The translations under genes were made by a program, and so were the position numbers. Of a stretch of DNA of 53,002 nt, positions 16,113 to 24,854 are shown piece by piece. Below the pieces are notes generated by a model. The model did not search any database and was not told where the DNA came from. It saw only the letters and a list, made by a program, of their open reading frames with translations. The stretch lies in NCBI GenBank assembly GCA_019416685.1, contig DXWV01000065.1, positions 1 to 53,002 on the forward strand, in the 5' to 3' direction. The stretch is from Bacteroides sp. (GTDB lineage: Bacteria > Bacteroidota > Bacteroidia > Bacteroidales > Bacteroidaceae). Each line of letters starts with the position of its first letter. The stretch's first letter is position 1.

Positions 16113-18952
16113 GAACCGTATTTTGTTGGCAACAGTTTTCTGTCTCCCAATGTATTATCTACGCGCGCCACATTTACCCAGAATTTGTTTTCACGTACGC
16201 TTTCTATCGGATAGGCAGCTTTTTCACGTGTATAACTGTGCTCCCAATTGTCGTTTACGATCTCATATTCCGGATGCGGAGCATTTATTAGTACATTATC
16301 CTCTGCACTTGCTTCGCCATTTTTTACTTCTTGGATTTCTTTCCATATTGTCTGCATCACGGTTACAAAATTATTCAGTTCCCACAAACTTTCACTTTCT
16401 GTAGGTTCAATCATCAGCGTTCCGTGAACAGGGAAGGAGAGAGTAGGAGCGTGATATCCATAATCCATAAGACGTTTTGCGATGTCGTTCTCGCTGATTC
16501 CTGTTTCTTCGTGTACTTTGCGGCATTCCAGAATCATTTCGTGTCCTACAAAACCATTGGCTCCGCGATATACGATACCATACGTGTCTTTCAGGCAAGC
16601 AGCCAGATAATTGGCATTGAGGATAGCGGCTTTTGTTGCCATTGTCAAACCTTCGGTACCCATCATACGGATGTAGCCGTATGTGATAGGTAGTATTCCT
16701 GCACTACCAAAAGGAGAGGCAGATACTTCATTTATTGGATTACCAAACAGTCCGTGACCTGGGAGGAATGGTATCAGGTGCTCGGCTACACAAATCGGAC
16801 CTACACCGGGACCACCACCACCATGGGGAGATGCAAAGGTCTTATGCAGATTCAGATGGCAGACATCTGCGCCAATAAAACCCGGATTGGTTAAACCTAC
16901 CTGAGCATTCATATTTGCACCGTCCATATACACCTGTGCGCCACAGGCATGGATAATATCGCAGATCTCTACAATTTCTGTTTCAAAAATGCCATGTGTA
17001 GAAGGGTACGTAATCATCAGGGCAGCTAACTCTTCTTTGTTCTCTTCTGCTTTGGCACGAAGATCACTCATTTCTACATTACCATGTTCGTCACAAGCAC
17101 AAGTGATTGTTGTGAAGCCTGCCTGTATAGCCGATGCAGGATTCGTACCATGTGCCGATGCGGGTATCAGAATCTTATTGCGGTGTCCCTGACCGATACT
17201 TTCGAGGTAACTGCGAATCACGCGAAGTCCTGTATATTCACCTGCTGCACCGGAGTTCGGTTGCAAGCTGACACCGGCAAATCCGGTAATTATTTTCAGT
17301 TCATCACTCAGGTTTTCTATTAATTTACGATACCCCTCAGCCTGGTCTTCGGGTACTAACGGATGCATGCACAGAAGGTCAGGACGACTTAGTGGTAACA
17401 TTTCGGCGGCGGCATTCAGCTTCATGGTACACGAACCCAGTGGAATCATGGACTGGGCAAGCGAGATATCCTTGCGGTCCAGTCTCTTGATGTAACGCAT
17501 CATTTCTGTTTCCGTATGGTATTTATTGAATACTTCGTGGGTAAGAAATGCACTTTGGCGTTTCAGCTCTTTAGAGAATGTAGCGGCATCCGGGATTTCA
17601 CTAATCTTCTGGTAATCCTTCTCTGCAGCAATAGCAAAGATAGAAAGCAGCACATTGGCAGCAGAAATATCAGTGGTTTCGTCAATACTGAAACCAACGT
17701 CACCATTGTCGAAATAGCGCAGATTCACCTCTTTACTGAGTGCGATGGTACGTATTTGCGGTGCCGAAACATTGTCGGGCAATATGAAACGGAGCGTGTC
17801 GAAATAATGCTTGTTCATTTGTTTGTATCCCAATTTGCTGATCTCTTTTTCAAGGAAAGCACTGATACTGTGGATACGTGATGCAATATCCGTGATGCCT
17901 TGTTGACCATGATAAACAGCATAGAATCCTGCCATTGTAGCCAGTAATGCCTGGGCAGTACAGATGTTGGAAGTAGCTTTTTCACGTTTGATATGTTGCT
18001 CACGGGTTTGCAGAGCCATGCGATAACACATCTTTCCATATTTATCCTTTGACCAGCCAATGATGCGTCCCGGCATGTTGCGTTTAAATTCGTCGCGGGT
18101 AGCGAAATAGGCTGCTGAAGGACCACCATAGAACATCGGTGTTCCCAGCCTTTGCGTTGTACCGAATACAATGTCTGCTCCCCATTCACCCGGAGGTACG
18201 ATGAGTGCAAGACTCAACAGATCGGCAGCTACAGCTACTTTACAATTAGCCTCGTGTGCCTTTTTTGTGAAATTGTGATAGTCTTCAATACTTCCGTCCG
18301 AATTGGGATACTGAAGGATGCAGGCGAATACTTCCGGAGTCGGTTCAAATTCTTGATACTTGCCTACGCGTAGCTCAATGCCTTGCGGTATGGCACGTGT
18401 ATTCATCACAGCCAGCGTTTGCGGAAAAATATTCTCATCAACGAATACAACATTAGCACCCGACTTTTGCTTATCGCGCGGGCGCAGTCCGTACATCATT
18501 GTGACTGCTTCTGCGGCGGCGGTGGCTTCGTCCAGTAAGGAACAGTTAGCCAATGGCATAGCTGTAAGATCGCAAACAGCTGTCTGGAAATTCATTAATG
18601 CTTCCAGGCGTCCCTGTGACACTTCTGCCTGGTAAGGTGTGTAAGAAGTATACCATACAGGGTTCTCGAACACATTTCTCTGGATTACGGCAGGGGTGAT
18701 GGTATTATACCAGCCCATTCCGATATAGGTGGTGAATAGCTTATTTTGACCAGCCAGTTCGGCAATATGCTTGCTGAATTCATATTCGGTCATAGCCGGA
18801 GGCAATACCAATGGTTCTTTGAGCCGGATATTGGCCGGTATTGTTTTATCAATCAGTTCATCAAGGGTGCTTACGCCTATTTTGCGGAGCATCACTTCAA
18901 TGTCTTTTTCGCTGACTCCTATATGGCGACTGGCGAATGAATCGGTTTTCAT
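16103..18952 (-). CDS. gcvP: Glycine dehydrogenase (decarboxylating), P-protein
   Basis: GcvP is the PLP-dependent P-protein of the glycine cleavage system and releases CO2 from glycine onto lipoyl H-protein. The 949-residue single chain is the fused bacterial/eukaryotic type, not the split gcvPA/gcvPB. It starts MKTDSFASRHIGVSEKD and carries the PLP lysine in HLNLHKTFASPHGGGGPG with SCTMKLNAAAEM upstream. gcvT and gcvH are not in the window. It is the last of four co-oriented genes; a 70-base gap separates it from the MBL gene. Confidence 0.97.
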   Translation of the reverse strand: MKTDSFASRHIGVSEKDIEVMLRKIGVSTLDELIDKTIPANIRLKEPLVLPPAMTEYEFSKHIAELAGQNKLFTTYIGMGWYNTITPAVIQRNVFENPVWYTSYTPYQAEVSQGRLEALMNFQTAVCDLTAMPLANCSLLDEATAAAEAVTMMYGLRPRDKQKSGANVVFVDENIFPQTLAVMNTRAIPQGIELRVGKYQEFEPTPEVFACILQYPNSDGSIEDYHNFTKKAHEANCKVAVAADLLSLALIVPPGEWGADIVFGTTQRLGTPMFYGGPSAAYFATRDEFKRNMPGRIIGWSKDKYGKMCYRMALQTREQHIKREKATSNICTAQALLATMAGFYAVYHGQQGITDIASRIHSISAFLEKEISKLGYKQMNKHYFDTLRFILPDNVSAPQIRTIALSKEVNLRYFDNGDVGFSIDETTDISAANVLLSIFAIAAEKDYQKISEIPDAATFSKELKRQSAFLTHEVFNKYHTETEMMRYIKRLDRKDISLAQSMIPLGSCTMKLNAAAEMLPLSRPDLLCMHPLVPEDQAEGYRKLIENLSDELKIITGFAGVSLQPNSGAAGEYTGLRVIRSYLESIGQGHRNKILIPASAHGTNPASAIQAGFTTITCACDEHGNVEMSDLRAKAEENKEELAALMITYPSTHGIFETEIVEICDIIHACGAQVYMDGANMNAQVGLTNPGFIGADVCHLNLHKTFASPHGGGGPGVGPICVAEHLIPFLPGHGLFGNPINEVSASPFGSAGILPITYGYIRMMGTEGLTMATKAAILNANYLAACLKDTYGIVYRGANGFVGHEMILECRKVHEETGISENDIAKRLMDYGYHAPTLSFPVHGTLMIEPTESESLWELNNFVTVMQTIWKEIQEVKNGEASAEDNVLINAPHPEYEIVNDNWEHSYTREKAAYPIESVRENKFWVNVARVDNTLGDRKLLPTKYGSFS

Positions 18953-19022
18953 GTTAATTAGTTTTTAAGTTGCTCAAATGATTGTATAAACGCCTGGCGT
19001 AAATTCTCCGTGTACAAAGCGA

Positions 19023-19661
19023 TTATCGGAAGAACGGATTTTCCGCTTTCTCCATACCAATGGTGGTTGGTGCTCCGTGTCCCGGATAAACCACTGTTTC
19101 GTTGGGGAGAATGAACAGACGGCTACAGATGTGTTCTTTCAGTTCGTCAAAGTTCCCCCCCGTTAAATCGGCACGTCCGATACTGCCTTGAAATAGTACA
19201 TCTCCGGAGAACATACAATTCTCTGCTTTGCAATAATATACAAGGCTTCCCGGTGAATGTCCCGGTACGTGAATTGCTTCCAGCGAGATGTTTCCGAAGG
19301 TGATTATATCTCCGTCATGCAGGTATTTTCCCAATGGCACAGGAGCTTCCTGTAGTTGGAAACCGAACATACGGCTCTGCTTCGGAGCTTCTTCAATCCA
19401 GTATTCGTCCGCCTGGTTGGCTTCTGCAGAAAGCCCGAATTCTTTCAGCATAAATGGATTTCCAAAGATGTGATCCAGATGCAGATGTGTATTCAGCAAA
19501 TGTTTCACTGTTAACCCGTTGGCGTTGATGAAGTTTTTCAATGCTTGTTTCTCTTCATCATAAAAGCAGCCCGGGTCTATGACGACTGCTTCTTTTGTTT
19601 CATCCCATAATACATAACAATTTACGGGAAACATATTAAATTCAAATCTCTTTATTTTCAT
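19023..19661 (-). CDS. Metallo-beta-lactamase fold hydrolase, glyoxalase II-like
   Basis: This 212-residue soluble hydrolase has the binuclear zinc motif HTHLHLDH (about 58-65), a further histidine in VPGHSPGSL and the aspartate in FSGDVLF, with YPGHGAPT at the C-terminus. It resembles the short glyoxalase II-like group acting on thioesters, but the substrate is not certain. It lies between rsmG (28-base gap) and gcvP in one operon-like run. Confidence 0.9.
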   Translation of the reverse strand: MKIKRFEFNMFPVNCYVLWDETKEAVVIDPGCFYDEEKQALKNFINANGLTVKHLLNTHLHLDHIFGNPFMLKEFGLSAEANQADEYWIEEAPKQSRMFGFQLQEAPVPLGKYLHDGDIITFGNISLEAIHVPGHSPGSLVYYCKAENCMFSGDVLFQGSIGRADLTGGNFDELKEHICSRLFILPNETVVYPGHGAPTTIGMEKAENPFFR

Positions 19662-19689
19662 GATTATTTGACGTTACGTATCTATCTAT

Positions 19690-20310
19690 TTATACGGTCA
19701 CATATACCACTTTTTTTGTTTGGAAGAACTCTTCCTTGAAATCTTTACTCAAACTGTGCAAGGTGGTTTTATGCTTGAACGGCATTGCTTCATGTTCAAG
19801 TTCTCCGCCTTTGAGACAGATTAAACCATTCGGCAATGCATTTTGTTGTCGGGGTGAGATGTTCTTTTTAATGATTTTGACTAAATCTCCCAATGGCATA
19901 ACAGCACGACTCACTACAAAGTCGAATAACTGTTTTTCCTCTTCGGCACGTGCATGGCGAAAGGTTATATTTTTCAACCCGATGGCATTGGCTACTTCAG
20001 TAGCTACGCGTACCTTTTTCCCGATACTGTCTACCAGATGAAACTTTACATCAGGAAAAAGTATAGCTAACGGAATGCCGGGAAAGCCGCCGCCCGTACC
20101 TAAGTCCATAATGCTGGTACCGGGACGAAACTGAATCACTTTGGCAATACCCAGTGAATGCAACACATGGTGTTCGTACAAATTTTCTATGTCCTTGCGC
20201 GAGATTACATTAATTTTGGCATTCCAGTCGATGTATAAGTCGTATAGAGCAGCAAACTGCCTGCGCTGTTCTTCCGTGAGGTCAGGAAAATATTTTAGTA
20301 TGATTTCCAC
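19690..20310 (-). CDS. rsmG: 16S rRNA (guanine527-N7)-methyltransferase RsmG
   Basis: RsmG methylates G527 of 16S rRNA using S-adenosylmethionine; its loss gives low-level streptomycin resistance in several bacteria. The 206-residue protein contains the SAM site IMDLGTGGGFPGIPLAIL followed by VDSIGKKVRV. The start is GTG at 20310, giving MEIILKYFPDLTEEQ, the usual Bacteroides-type N-terminus. Gaps of 28 bases on both sides suggest co-transcription with its neighbours. Confidence 0.95.
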   Translation of the reverse strand: MEIILKYFPDLTEEQRRQFAALYDLYIDWNAKINVISRKDIENLYEHHVLHSLGIAKVIQFRPGTSIMDLGTGGGFPGIPLAILFPDVKFHLVDSIGKKVRVATEVANAIGLKNITFRHARAEEEKQLFDFVVSRAVMPLGDLVKIIKKNISPRQQNALPNGLICLKGGELEHEAMPFKHKTTLHSLSKDFKEEFFQTKKVVYVTV

Positions 20311-20338
20311 TGCTTTATTTAATGTATAAGTTATATTT

Positions 20339-21190
20339 TTAATTTTTCAGTTCACCAATAACTGGGTTACTCCCCAGCATATGTTCCAGCATCTGGAACG
20401 GTAGGGATACTACAACCGGTCCCATTGCATATGGAGTGATATCGTACACATTATAGTAGAAAGTAACTCCGTCTTTGTTGAGATAGAAGTTTTCTGTAGC
20501 AGCTATTTCACCTGTTGATCCATAGCCCATATCTTCCAGTTCGGCACGTGTCTTGGCTCCGTTATCTGCCATAAGCTGATTCCAGATAAGATCGGTCAGT
20601 GGCTCCTGATAATCTCCTACAAAAATATCGTCCAGACGTAACGGACGCATCAAACCGAGGTCGAAGTTCAGATAAGTAGTCATGTAGATGCCATGCGCAC
20701 CTCCTGTATATTCATTGTAGTTAATGCGATATACAAGCAGATTCTTCTCGTATAGTTGTACATGGCTTTCGACTCCTTTATAATAAGAATACCATGCACC
20801 AACGGATGACTCATTTTCTTTATCTTTTTCATCTTCCAGATACATCGGTTCCAGGTCACGACGATACTCACTGATATAGGTCTCAGTATATTGCTTTATC
20901 ACTTCCTGAGGTTTCTCTCCCATATATTTATCGCCGAAGCAAGCAGCAATGAAGTATTTATCCAACGTATCTTTCAACAATTCGTCGGATGATTTGGAGG
21001 GATAGGCAAAGTTTATCAGCAGATTGCAGGCTGGTTTGGCTGTATCTCCAAAGAGATGTGCTGTTTTGTTCACCTGTATACTATCGAATTCCAGTGAACC
21101 GGTATTTTTTTTCATCTTGTCACCACAAGAAAATAAAAAGCCACTTGCCGCAAGTATAACTGCAAGTAGGCTGACATATTGTTTTTTCAT
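20339..21190 (-). CDS. DUF3298/RsiV-like lipoprotein
   Basis: The 283-residue protein has a lipoprotein signal with lipobox SGFLFSC (Cys22) and a periplasmic body with EYTGGAHGIYMTTYLNFDL and LRLDDIF, typical of DUF3298 and the linked DUF4163 region. RsiV-type relatives bind lysozyme in Firmicutes; no such role is shown here. The ATG at 21190 gives a proper signal peptide; the longer in-frame start at 21241 would overlap the promoter box. It heads the run to rsmG, the MBL gene and gcvP. Confidence 0.85.
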   Translation of the reverse strand: MKKQYVSLLAVILAASGFLFSCGDKMKKNTGSLEFDSIQVNKTAHLFGDTAKPACNLLINFAYPSKSSDELLKDTLDKYFIAACFGDKYMGEKPQEVIKQYTETYISEYRRDLEPMYLEDEKDKENESSVGAWYSYYKGVESHVQLYEKNLLVYRINYNEYTGGAHGIYMTTYLNFDLGLMRPLRLDDIFVGDYQEPLTDLIWNQLMADNGAKTRAELEDMGYGSTGEIAATENFYLNKDGVTFYYNVYDITPYAMGPVVVSLPFQMLEHMLGSNPVIGELKN

Positions 21191-21238
21191 AAGGGCTTTT
21201 TCTTTAAATTCAACATTTGTTAGGCTATTCCCTATCGA

Positions 21239-21246
21239 CAAATATA
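21239..21246 (-). promoter_or_regulatory. -7 box for the DUF3298-rsmG-MBL-gcvP run
   Basis: The minus strand reads TATATTTG here, 48 bases before the ATG at 21190. A weak -33 candidate (TTCG) lies about 20 bases upstream. It is divergent from the promoter at 21313. Confidence 0.5.
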
Positions 21247-21312
21247 GAACATATTAACGAATAGAACGAATAAAAAAGAAAAAAATAATATGCTGAAACG
21301 GTTAAATCTCCC

Positions 21313-21320
21313 TATCTTTG
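21313..21320 (+). promoter_or_regulatory. -7 box of the Cys-rich protein gene
   Basis: TATCTTTG ends 10 bases before the ATG at 21331. The predicted leader is only a few bases long. No clear -33 element was found. Confidence 0.55.
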
Positions 21321-21330
21321 CTTCGGATTT

Positions 21331-21726
21331 ATGAAGAGACTTCGATACATACTGGTTGCTATGCTCTCCCTGCTGATTATTTACGCCGGGGTGGGAGTTT
21401 CTGTTGTGCATTACTGTTGTGCCGGTTGTGAAATTGCGCAGACTTGTTGCACCAGTGGCTGTTCTAAATGCAATAAAGCTTATCATCAGTCAGATAAATC
21501 ATGTAAAGACGAAGGTTGTACGGCTACTATCTATAAAGTAGATTTGATGAAACATTCGTGCGAAGCCTCTGTTGCTGCGCCTGTGCTACAACTCGTCTGT
21601 GAATTATTGCCGGACTTTCAATGCCTTTTGCCTTCTGGTGAATGGCAGGAGGTATCATACACTGTCCCTCCATCCCCTGTCAGTTCGCGATATTATCTGG
21701 CTCTTTATTCAACTCTTATTATTTAG
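21331..21726 (+). CDS. Small Cys-rich exported protein, HYC_CC_PP-like
   Basis: The 131-residue product has an N-terminal hydrophobic segment (about 6-25) followed by VVHYCCAGCEIAQTCC and many spaced cysteines (TSGCSKCNKAYH), and a late VPPSP. This HYC...CC...PP layout matches a small Bacteroidetes family annotated as HYC_CC_PP, often seen next to copper genes. The cysteine and histidine clusters suggest metal binding. It begins the cluster with the TonB receptor, HMA protein and CopA ATPase, so a copper-handling role is inferred. No enzyme motif is visible. Confidence 0.7.
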   Translation: MKRLRYILVAMLSLLIIYAGVGVSVVHYCCAGCEIAQTCCTSGCSKCNKAYHQSDKSCKDEGCTATIYKVDLMKHSCEASVAAPVLQLVCELLPDFQCLLPSGEWQEVSYTVPPSPVSSRYYLALYSTLII

Positions 21727-21821
21727 GCAAAAGTATATAGGAAAGGTATACGTGTTGGTAGTGTTTCATAGTACTACTTTCACTATTCCTTTTGTTTGCA
21801 TCTTTAGGCTTCAGAAGGTAA

Positions 21822-21904
21822 AACATCCCCATGTTCTTAATCAAAACATCCCCATGTTATGTACTAAAACATCCGGGTGTTTTATATAACAACATCCGGA
21901 TGTT
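21822..21904. repeat. Phased array of four 14-base palindromes (23-base period)
   Basis: Four units of AACATCCnnnTGTT type start at 21822, 21845, 21868 and 21891, exactly 23 bases apart. The first two are AACATCCCCATGTT, the third AACATCCGGGTGTT, the fourth the perfect palindrome AACATCCGGATGTT. Arms AACA/TGTT are constant and the spacers vary. The array lies 121 bases before the -7 box of the TonB receptor gene. It may be a multi-site operator, but a structural or repeat-derived origin is equally open. Confidence 0.8.
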
Positions 21905-22024
21905 CTGATTCCTTATCTCATATGTTATACAGATAAGATATTGGTAAACAGAATGTAAAGAAGCCTGTAAAGATACGAATACAGAATGTACTTTTCATGC
22001 AACCATGTTGCACTGGTTATTTTG

Positions 22025-22032
22025 TAAATTTG
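22025..22032 (+). promoter_or_regulatory. -7 box of the TonB-dependent receptor gene
   Basis: TAAATTTG fits TAnnTTTG and lies 23 bases before the ATG at 22056. A -33 TTG at 22008-22010 is too close, so the promoter is only partly supported. Confidence 0.5.
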
Positions 22033-22055
22033 CACCACGAAATGAATTAATTTAT

Positions 22056-24272
22056 ATGAAATATATATTTTTATTATTTACTCTCTTCACTATCCATACT
22101 TTACAGGCACAGGTGACGGGAATTGTAAAAGACAACACCGGAGAACCCATTCCCGGTGCCAATGTGTTTTGGATGAATACTACAAACGGTGTGACAACTA
22201 CCGAAGAGGGGCGGTTTTCTATTTCCAAACCAGCTAAAAGCCATATGCTTGTCGTTAGCTTTATCGGTTTTGAGAATGACACAATTCATGTCAATAGTAA
22301 GAATCAGGAACTTGATATTGTTCTTCACGAAGGTGTTGAACTGGGTGAGGTGAATATCGTAAGCAGGAAGCTCGGTACGATGAAATTGCGAAACAGTGTG
22401 ATGAATGAAGATATTATCAGCAGTGCCGAACTAACCCGTGCCGCCTGTTGTAATCTTGGCGAAAGCTTTGTTACGAACCCTTCAGTAGATGTCAGTTACT
22501 CGGATGCTGCAACGGGAGCCAAACAGATAAAATTACTGGGACTTTCGGGTATGTATGTACAGATGATGACGGAAAATATTCCTAATTACAGGGGAGCTGC
22601 CGCACCCTATGGTTTGGGATATGTACCCGGTCCGTGGATGCAGAGTATCCAGGTAAGTAAAGGTAGCTCTTCGGTAAAAAATGGCTATGAGTCTATCACC
22701 GGACAGATCAATGTAGAGTTCAAGAAACCTCAGCTTCCGGAGGCGGACTGGGTATCGGCCAATCTGTTTGCCAGTAGTACAAGCCGTTATGAAGCCAATG
22801 CCGATGCTACGATAAAACTCTCCAAACGGTGGAGTACTTCATTGCTGGCACATTATGAGAATGAAACAAAAGCACATGATACAAATGATGATGGTTTTGC
22901 CGATATTCCACGGGTAGAACAGTATAATTTGTGGAACCGTTGGGCGTATATGGGCGGTCACTATGTCTTTCAGGCAGGTATAAAGGGATTATCCGAACGC
23001 CGTAACAGCGGGCAGGTCAGTCATGGGAAAGAGCCGGTACATGATCTTTATGAAATAGGTATTAAAACGGATCGTTACGAAGCTTTTACCAAGAATGCTT
23101 ATATATTTAATAAGGAGAAAAATACTAATCTTGCCTTTATCCTCCAAGGGACGATTCACAATCAGGATGCTTCCTATGGTCTTAAACTCTATGATGTGGA
23201 TCAGAGCAATGTGTATGCTTCTTTACTTTTTGAGACGGAGTTCAATAAGCAACATAGCCTTTCTACCGGATTGAGTTTCAATTATGACGGATATAATCAG
23301 CATTATCGCCTGACTAACGATGCAGGACAGGGATTGACAAAGGCTTTGGTAAAAGAATCTGTTCCCGGAGCATATATTCAGTACACATTTAATTTGAATG
23401 ACAAGCTGATGCTTATGGGGGGACTTCGCGGAGATCACAGCAGTAAATATGGTTTCTTTGTAACCCCTCGTGCGCATATCAAGTACAATCCGAACGAATA
23501 TGTTCATTTCCGTCTCTCCGCAGGGAAAGGATATCGTACTAACCATGTACTGGCAGAGAATAATTATCTGCTTGCCAGTAGCCGGAAAGTGAAGATAGCC
23601 GATCATCTTAATCAGGAAGAAGCTTGGAATTATGGAGCAAGTATGTCAACCTATATTCCTTTATTCGGTAAGACTTTGAATATTAATGCAGAATATTATT
23701 ACACCGATTTCCTGAAGCAGGTAGTTGTGGATATGGATACAGATCCGCATGAAGTGTCATTCTACAATCTGGACGGCCGTTCTTATTCGCAGGTGTTACA
23801 ATTGGAGGCAAACTATCCGCTTTTCAAAGGTTTCACCCTGACGGCTGCTTATCGTCTGACGGATGCAAAGACAACTTATAATGGAAAGTTATTAGAGAAA
23901 CCTTTGACTAGTAAGTATAAAGGGCTTCTGACGGCTTCTTACCAAACTCCGTTGGGATTGTGGCAATTTGATGCAACGCTACAACTGAACGGTGGAGGAA
24001 GAATGCCGGATCCGTATACACTTGCTGATGGCAGTTCGTCGTGGGAGGCACGTTATGGCAGTTTTGAGCAACTGAGTGCACAAGTGACGCGTTATTTCCG
24101 CCGCTGGTCTGTCTATGTGGGTGGGGAGAACCTGACTAACTTTAAACAAAAGAATCCGATTATAGATGCCGCTAATCCGTGGGGAGAAAATTTTGATTCG
24201 ACTATGATATGGGGGCCGATGCATGGAGCAAAGGCTTATATTGGGATTCGTTTTAATTTACCAAGAATTTAA
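22056..24272 (+). CDS. TonB-dependent receptor, probable copper/metal type
   Basis: This 738-residue outer-membrane receptor would import a bound metal or chelate using TonB energy. It has a signal peptide ending TLQAQ, a carboxypeptidase-regulatory-like domain (VTGIVKDNTGEPIPGANVFW), a plug with RAACCNLGESFVTNPSVDVSY and a C-terminal beta-barrel ending in AKAYIGIRFNLPRI with terminal aromatic/hydrophobic pattern. The paired cysteines in the plug are a possible soft-metal site. The ATG at 22056 is chosen because the signal peptide begins there; the longer start at 22005 is upstream of the promoter box. Its place before an HMA protein and CopA supports copper, but the substrate is inferred. 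Confidence 0.88.
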   Translation: MKYIFLLFTLFTIHTLQAQVTGIVKDNTGEPIPGANVFWMNTTNGVTTTEEGRFSISKPAKSHMLVVSFIGFENDTIHVNSKNQELDIVLHEGVELGEVNIVSRKLGTMKLRNSVMNEDIISSAELTRAACCNLGESFVTNPSVDVSYSDAATGAKQIKLLGLSGMYVQMMTENIPNYRGAAAPYGLGYVPGPWMQSIQVSKGSSSVKNGYESITGQINVEFKKPQLPEADWVSANLFASSTSRYEANADATIKLSKRWSTSLLAHYENETKAHDTNDDGFADIPRVEQYNLWNRWAYMGGHYVFQAGIKGLSERRNSGQVSHGKEPVHDLYEIGIKTDRYEAFTKNAYIFNKEKNTNLAFILQGTIHNQDASYGLKLYDVDQSNVYASLLFETEFNKQHSLSTGLSFNYDGYNQHYRLTNDAGQGLTKALVKESVPGAYIQYTFNLNDKLMLMGGLRGDHSSKYGFFVTPRAHIKYNPNEYVHFRLSAGKGYRTNHVLAENNYLLASSRKVKIADHLNQEEAWNYGASMSTYIPLFGKTLNINAEYYYTDFLKQVVVDMDTDPHEVSFYNLDGRSYSQVLQLEANYPLFKGFTLTAAYRLTDAKTTYNGKLLEKPLTSKYKGLLTASYQTPLGLWQFDATLQLNGGGRMPDPYTLADGSSSWEARYGSFEQLSAQVTRYFRRWSVYVGGENLTNFKQKNPIIDAANPWGENFDSTMIWGPMHGAKAYIGIRFNLPRI

Positions 24273-24290
24273 AATAAAAATTTAGGAGTT

Positions 24291-24364
24291 AGTAGCTGGG
24301 AGTTAGAATCCTTTCGGTATAAAAGCCCCTTGAAACGCTGCATAGATTCTAACTCCCAGCTACT
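24291..24364. repeat. Intergenic long inverted repeat (element 6)
   Basis: A 20-base perfect arm at 24291-24310 (AGTAGCTGGGAGTTAGAATC) pairs with 24345-24364; weaker pairing extends outward through related GGAGTTAG units. The loop ends in ACGCTGCATA. It lies between the receptor and HMA genes. Confidence 0.85.
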
Positions 24365-24390
24365 AAGTTCCAACTACTGATTATGAATTT

Positions 24391-24702
24391 ATGAAAAGAA
24401 GAAGAATGGTAGCTACTCTGGCGGTAGCTTTATTGAGTGTGACAGCCGTTATGGCGAAAGATATCCGTACGGCAGTGTTCAAAGTATCACAGATGCATTG
24501 TGAAAATTGTGAACGAAAAGTGAAAGATAACATCAAGTTTGAGAAGGGAGTAAAAGAGTTCTCGACAGACTTGAAAACAAAAACAGTTTCTATTACTTAT
24601 GACGCTGACAAGACAAATGTAGAGAAACTGAAAGCCGGATTTAAGAAGTTTAATTATGAAGCTGAGTTTGTGAAAGAAGCAAAGCAGGCAGAAAAGAAGT
24701 AA
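24391..24702 (+). CDS. Exported heavy-metal-associated (HMA) domain protein
   Basis: The 103-residue product has a signal peptide (about 22 residues, ending AVMAK) and one HMA ferredoxin-like domain with the metal motif MHCENC. It ends in a lysine-rich tail. HMA domains bind Cu(I) or similar soft metals, so this is probably a periplasmic metal carrier between the outer-membrane receptor and the CopA ATPase or acting as a sink. It is flanked on both sides by long inverted repeats. Confidence 0.88.
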   Translation: MKRRRMVATLAVALLSVTAVMAKDIRTAVFKVSQMHCENCERKVKDNIKFEKGVKEFSTDLKTKTVSITYDADKTNVEKLKAGFKKFNYEAEFVKEAKQAEKK

Positions 24703-24731
24703 TTGAACAAACATCCCGGAGGGATTGTTTT

Positions 24732-24830
24732 AATAGTGATGAGTAAGTAGTGATAAGTGATTGGCAAGCTACGCTGTATACCGTATGGCACTTATCACTC
24801 ATCGCTTATCACTACTCACTCATCACTATT
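24732..24830. repeat. Intergenic long inverted repeat (element 7)
   Basis: Arms 24732-24759 and 24803-24830 match at 26 of 28 positions and are made of tandem AGTGATGAGT/AGTGATAAGT units; the right side holds an extra unit at 24789-24802. The loop contains AAGCTACGCTGTATACCG. It lies between the HMA gene and copA. Confidence 0.85.
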
Positions 24831-24854
24831 CACTAATCGCTAATTAATAATGTT

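Noticed and set aside
18953..19022. Glycine riboswitch before gcvP
   Set aside because: The gap is only 70 bases, shows no tandem aptamer-like structure and lies within a probable operon.
21822..21904. CRISPR-like reading of the 23-base periodic array
   Set aside because: Repeats are 14 bases, gaps only 9 bases, and there are no cas genes; it is a palindrome array, not a CRISPR.
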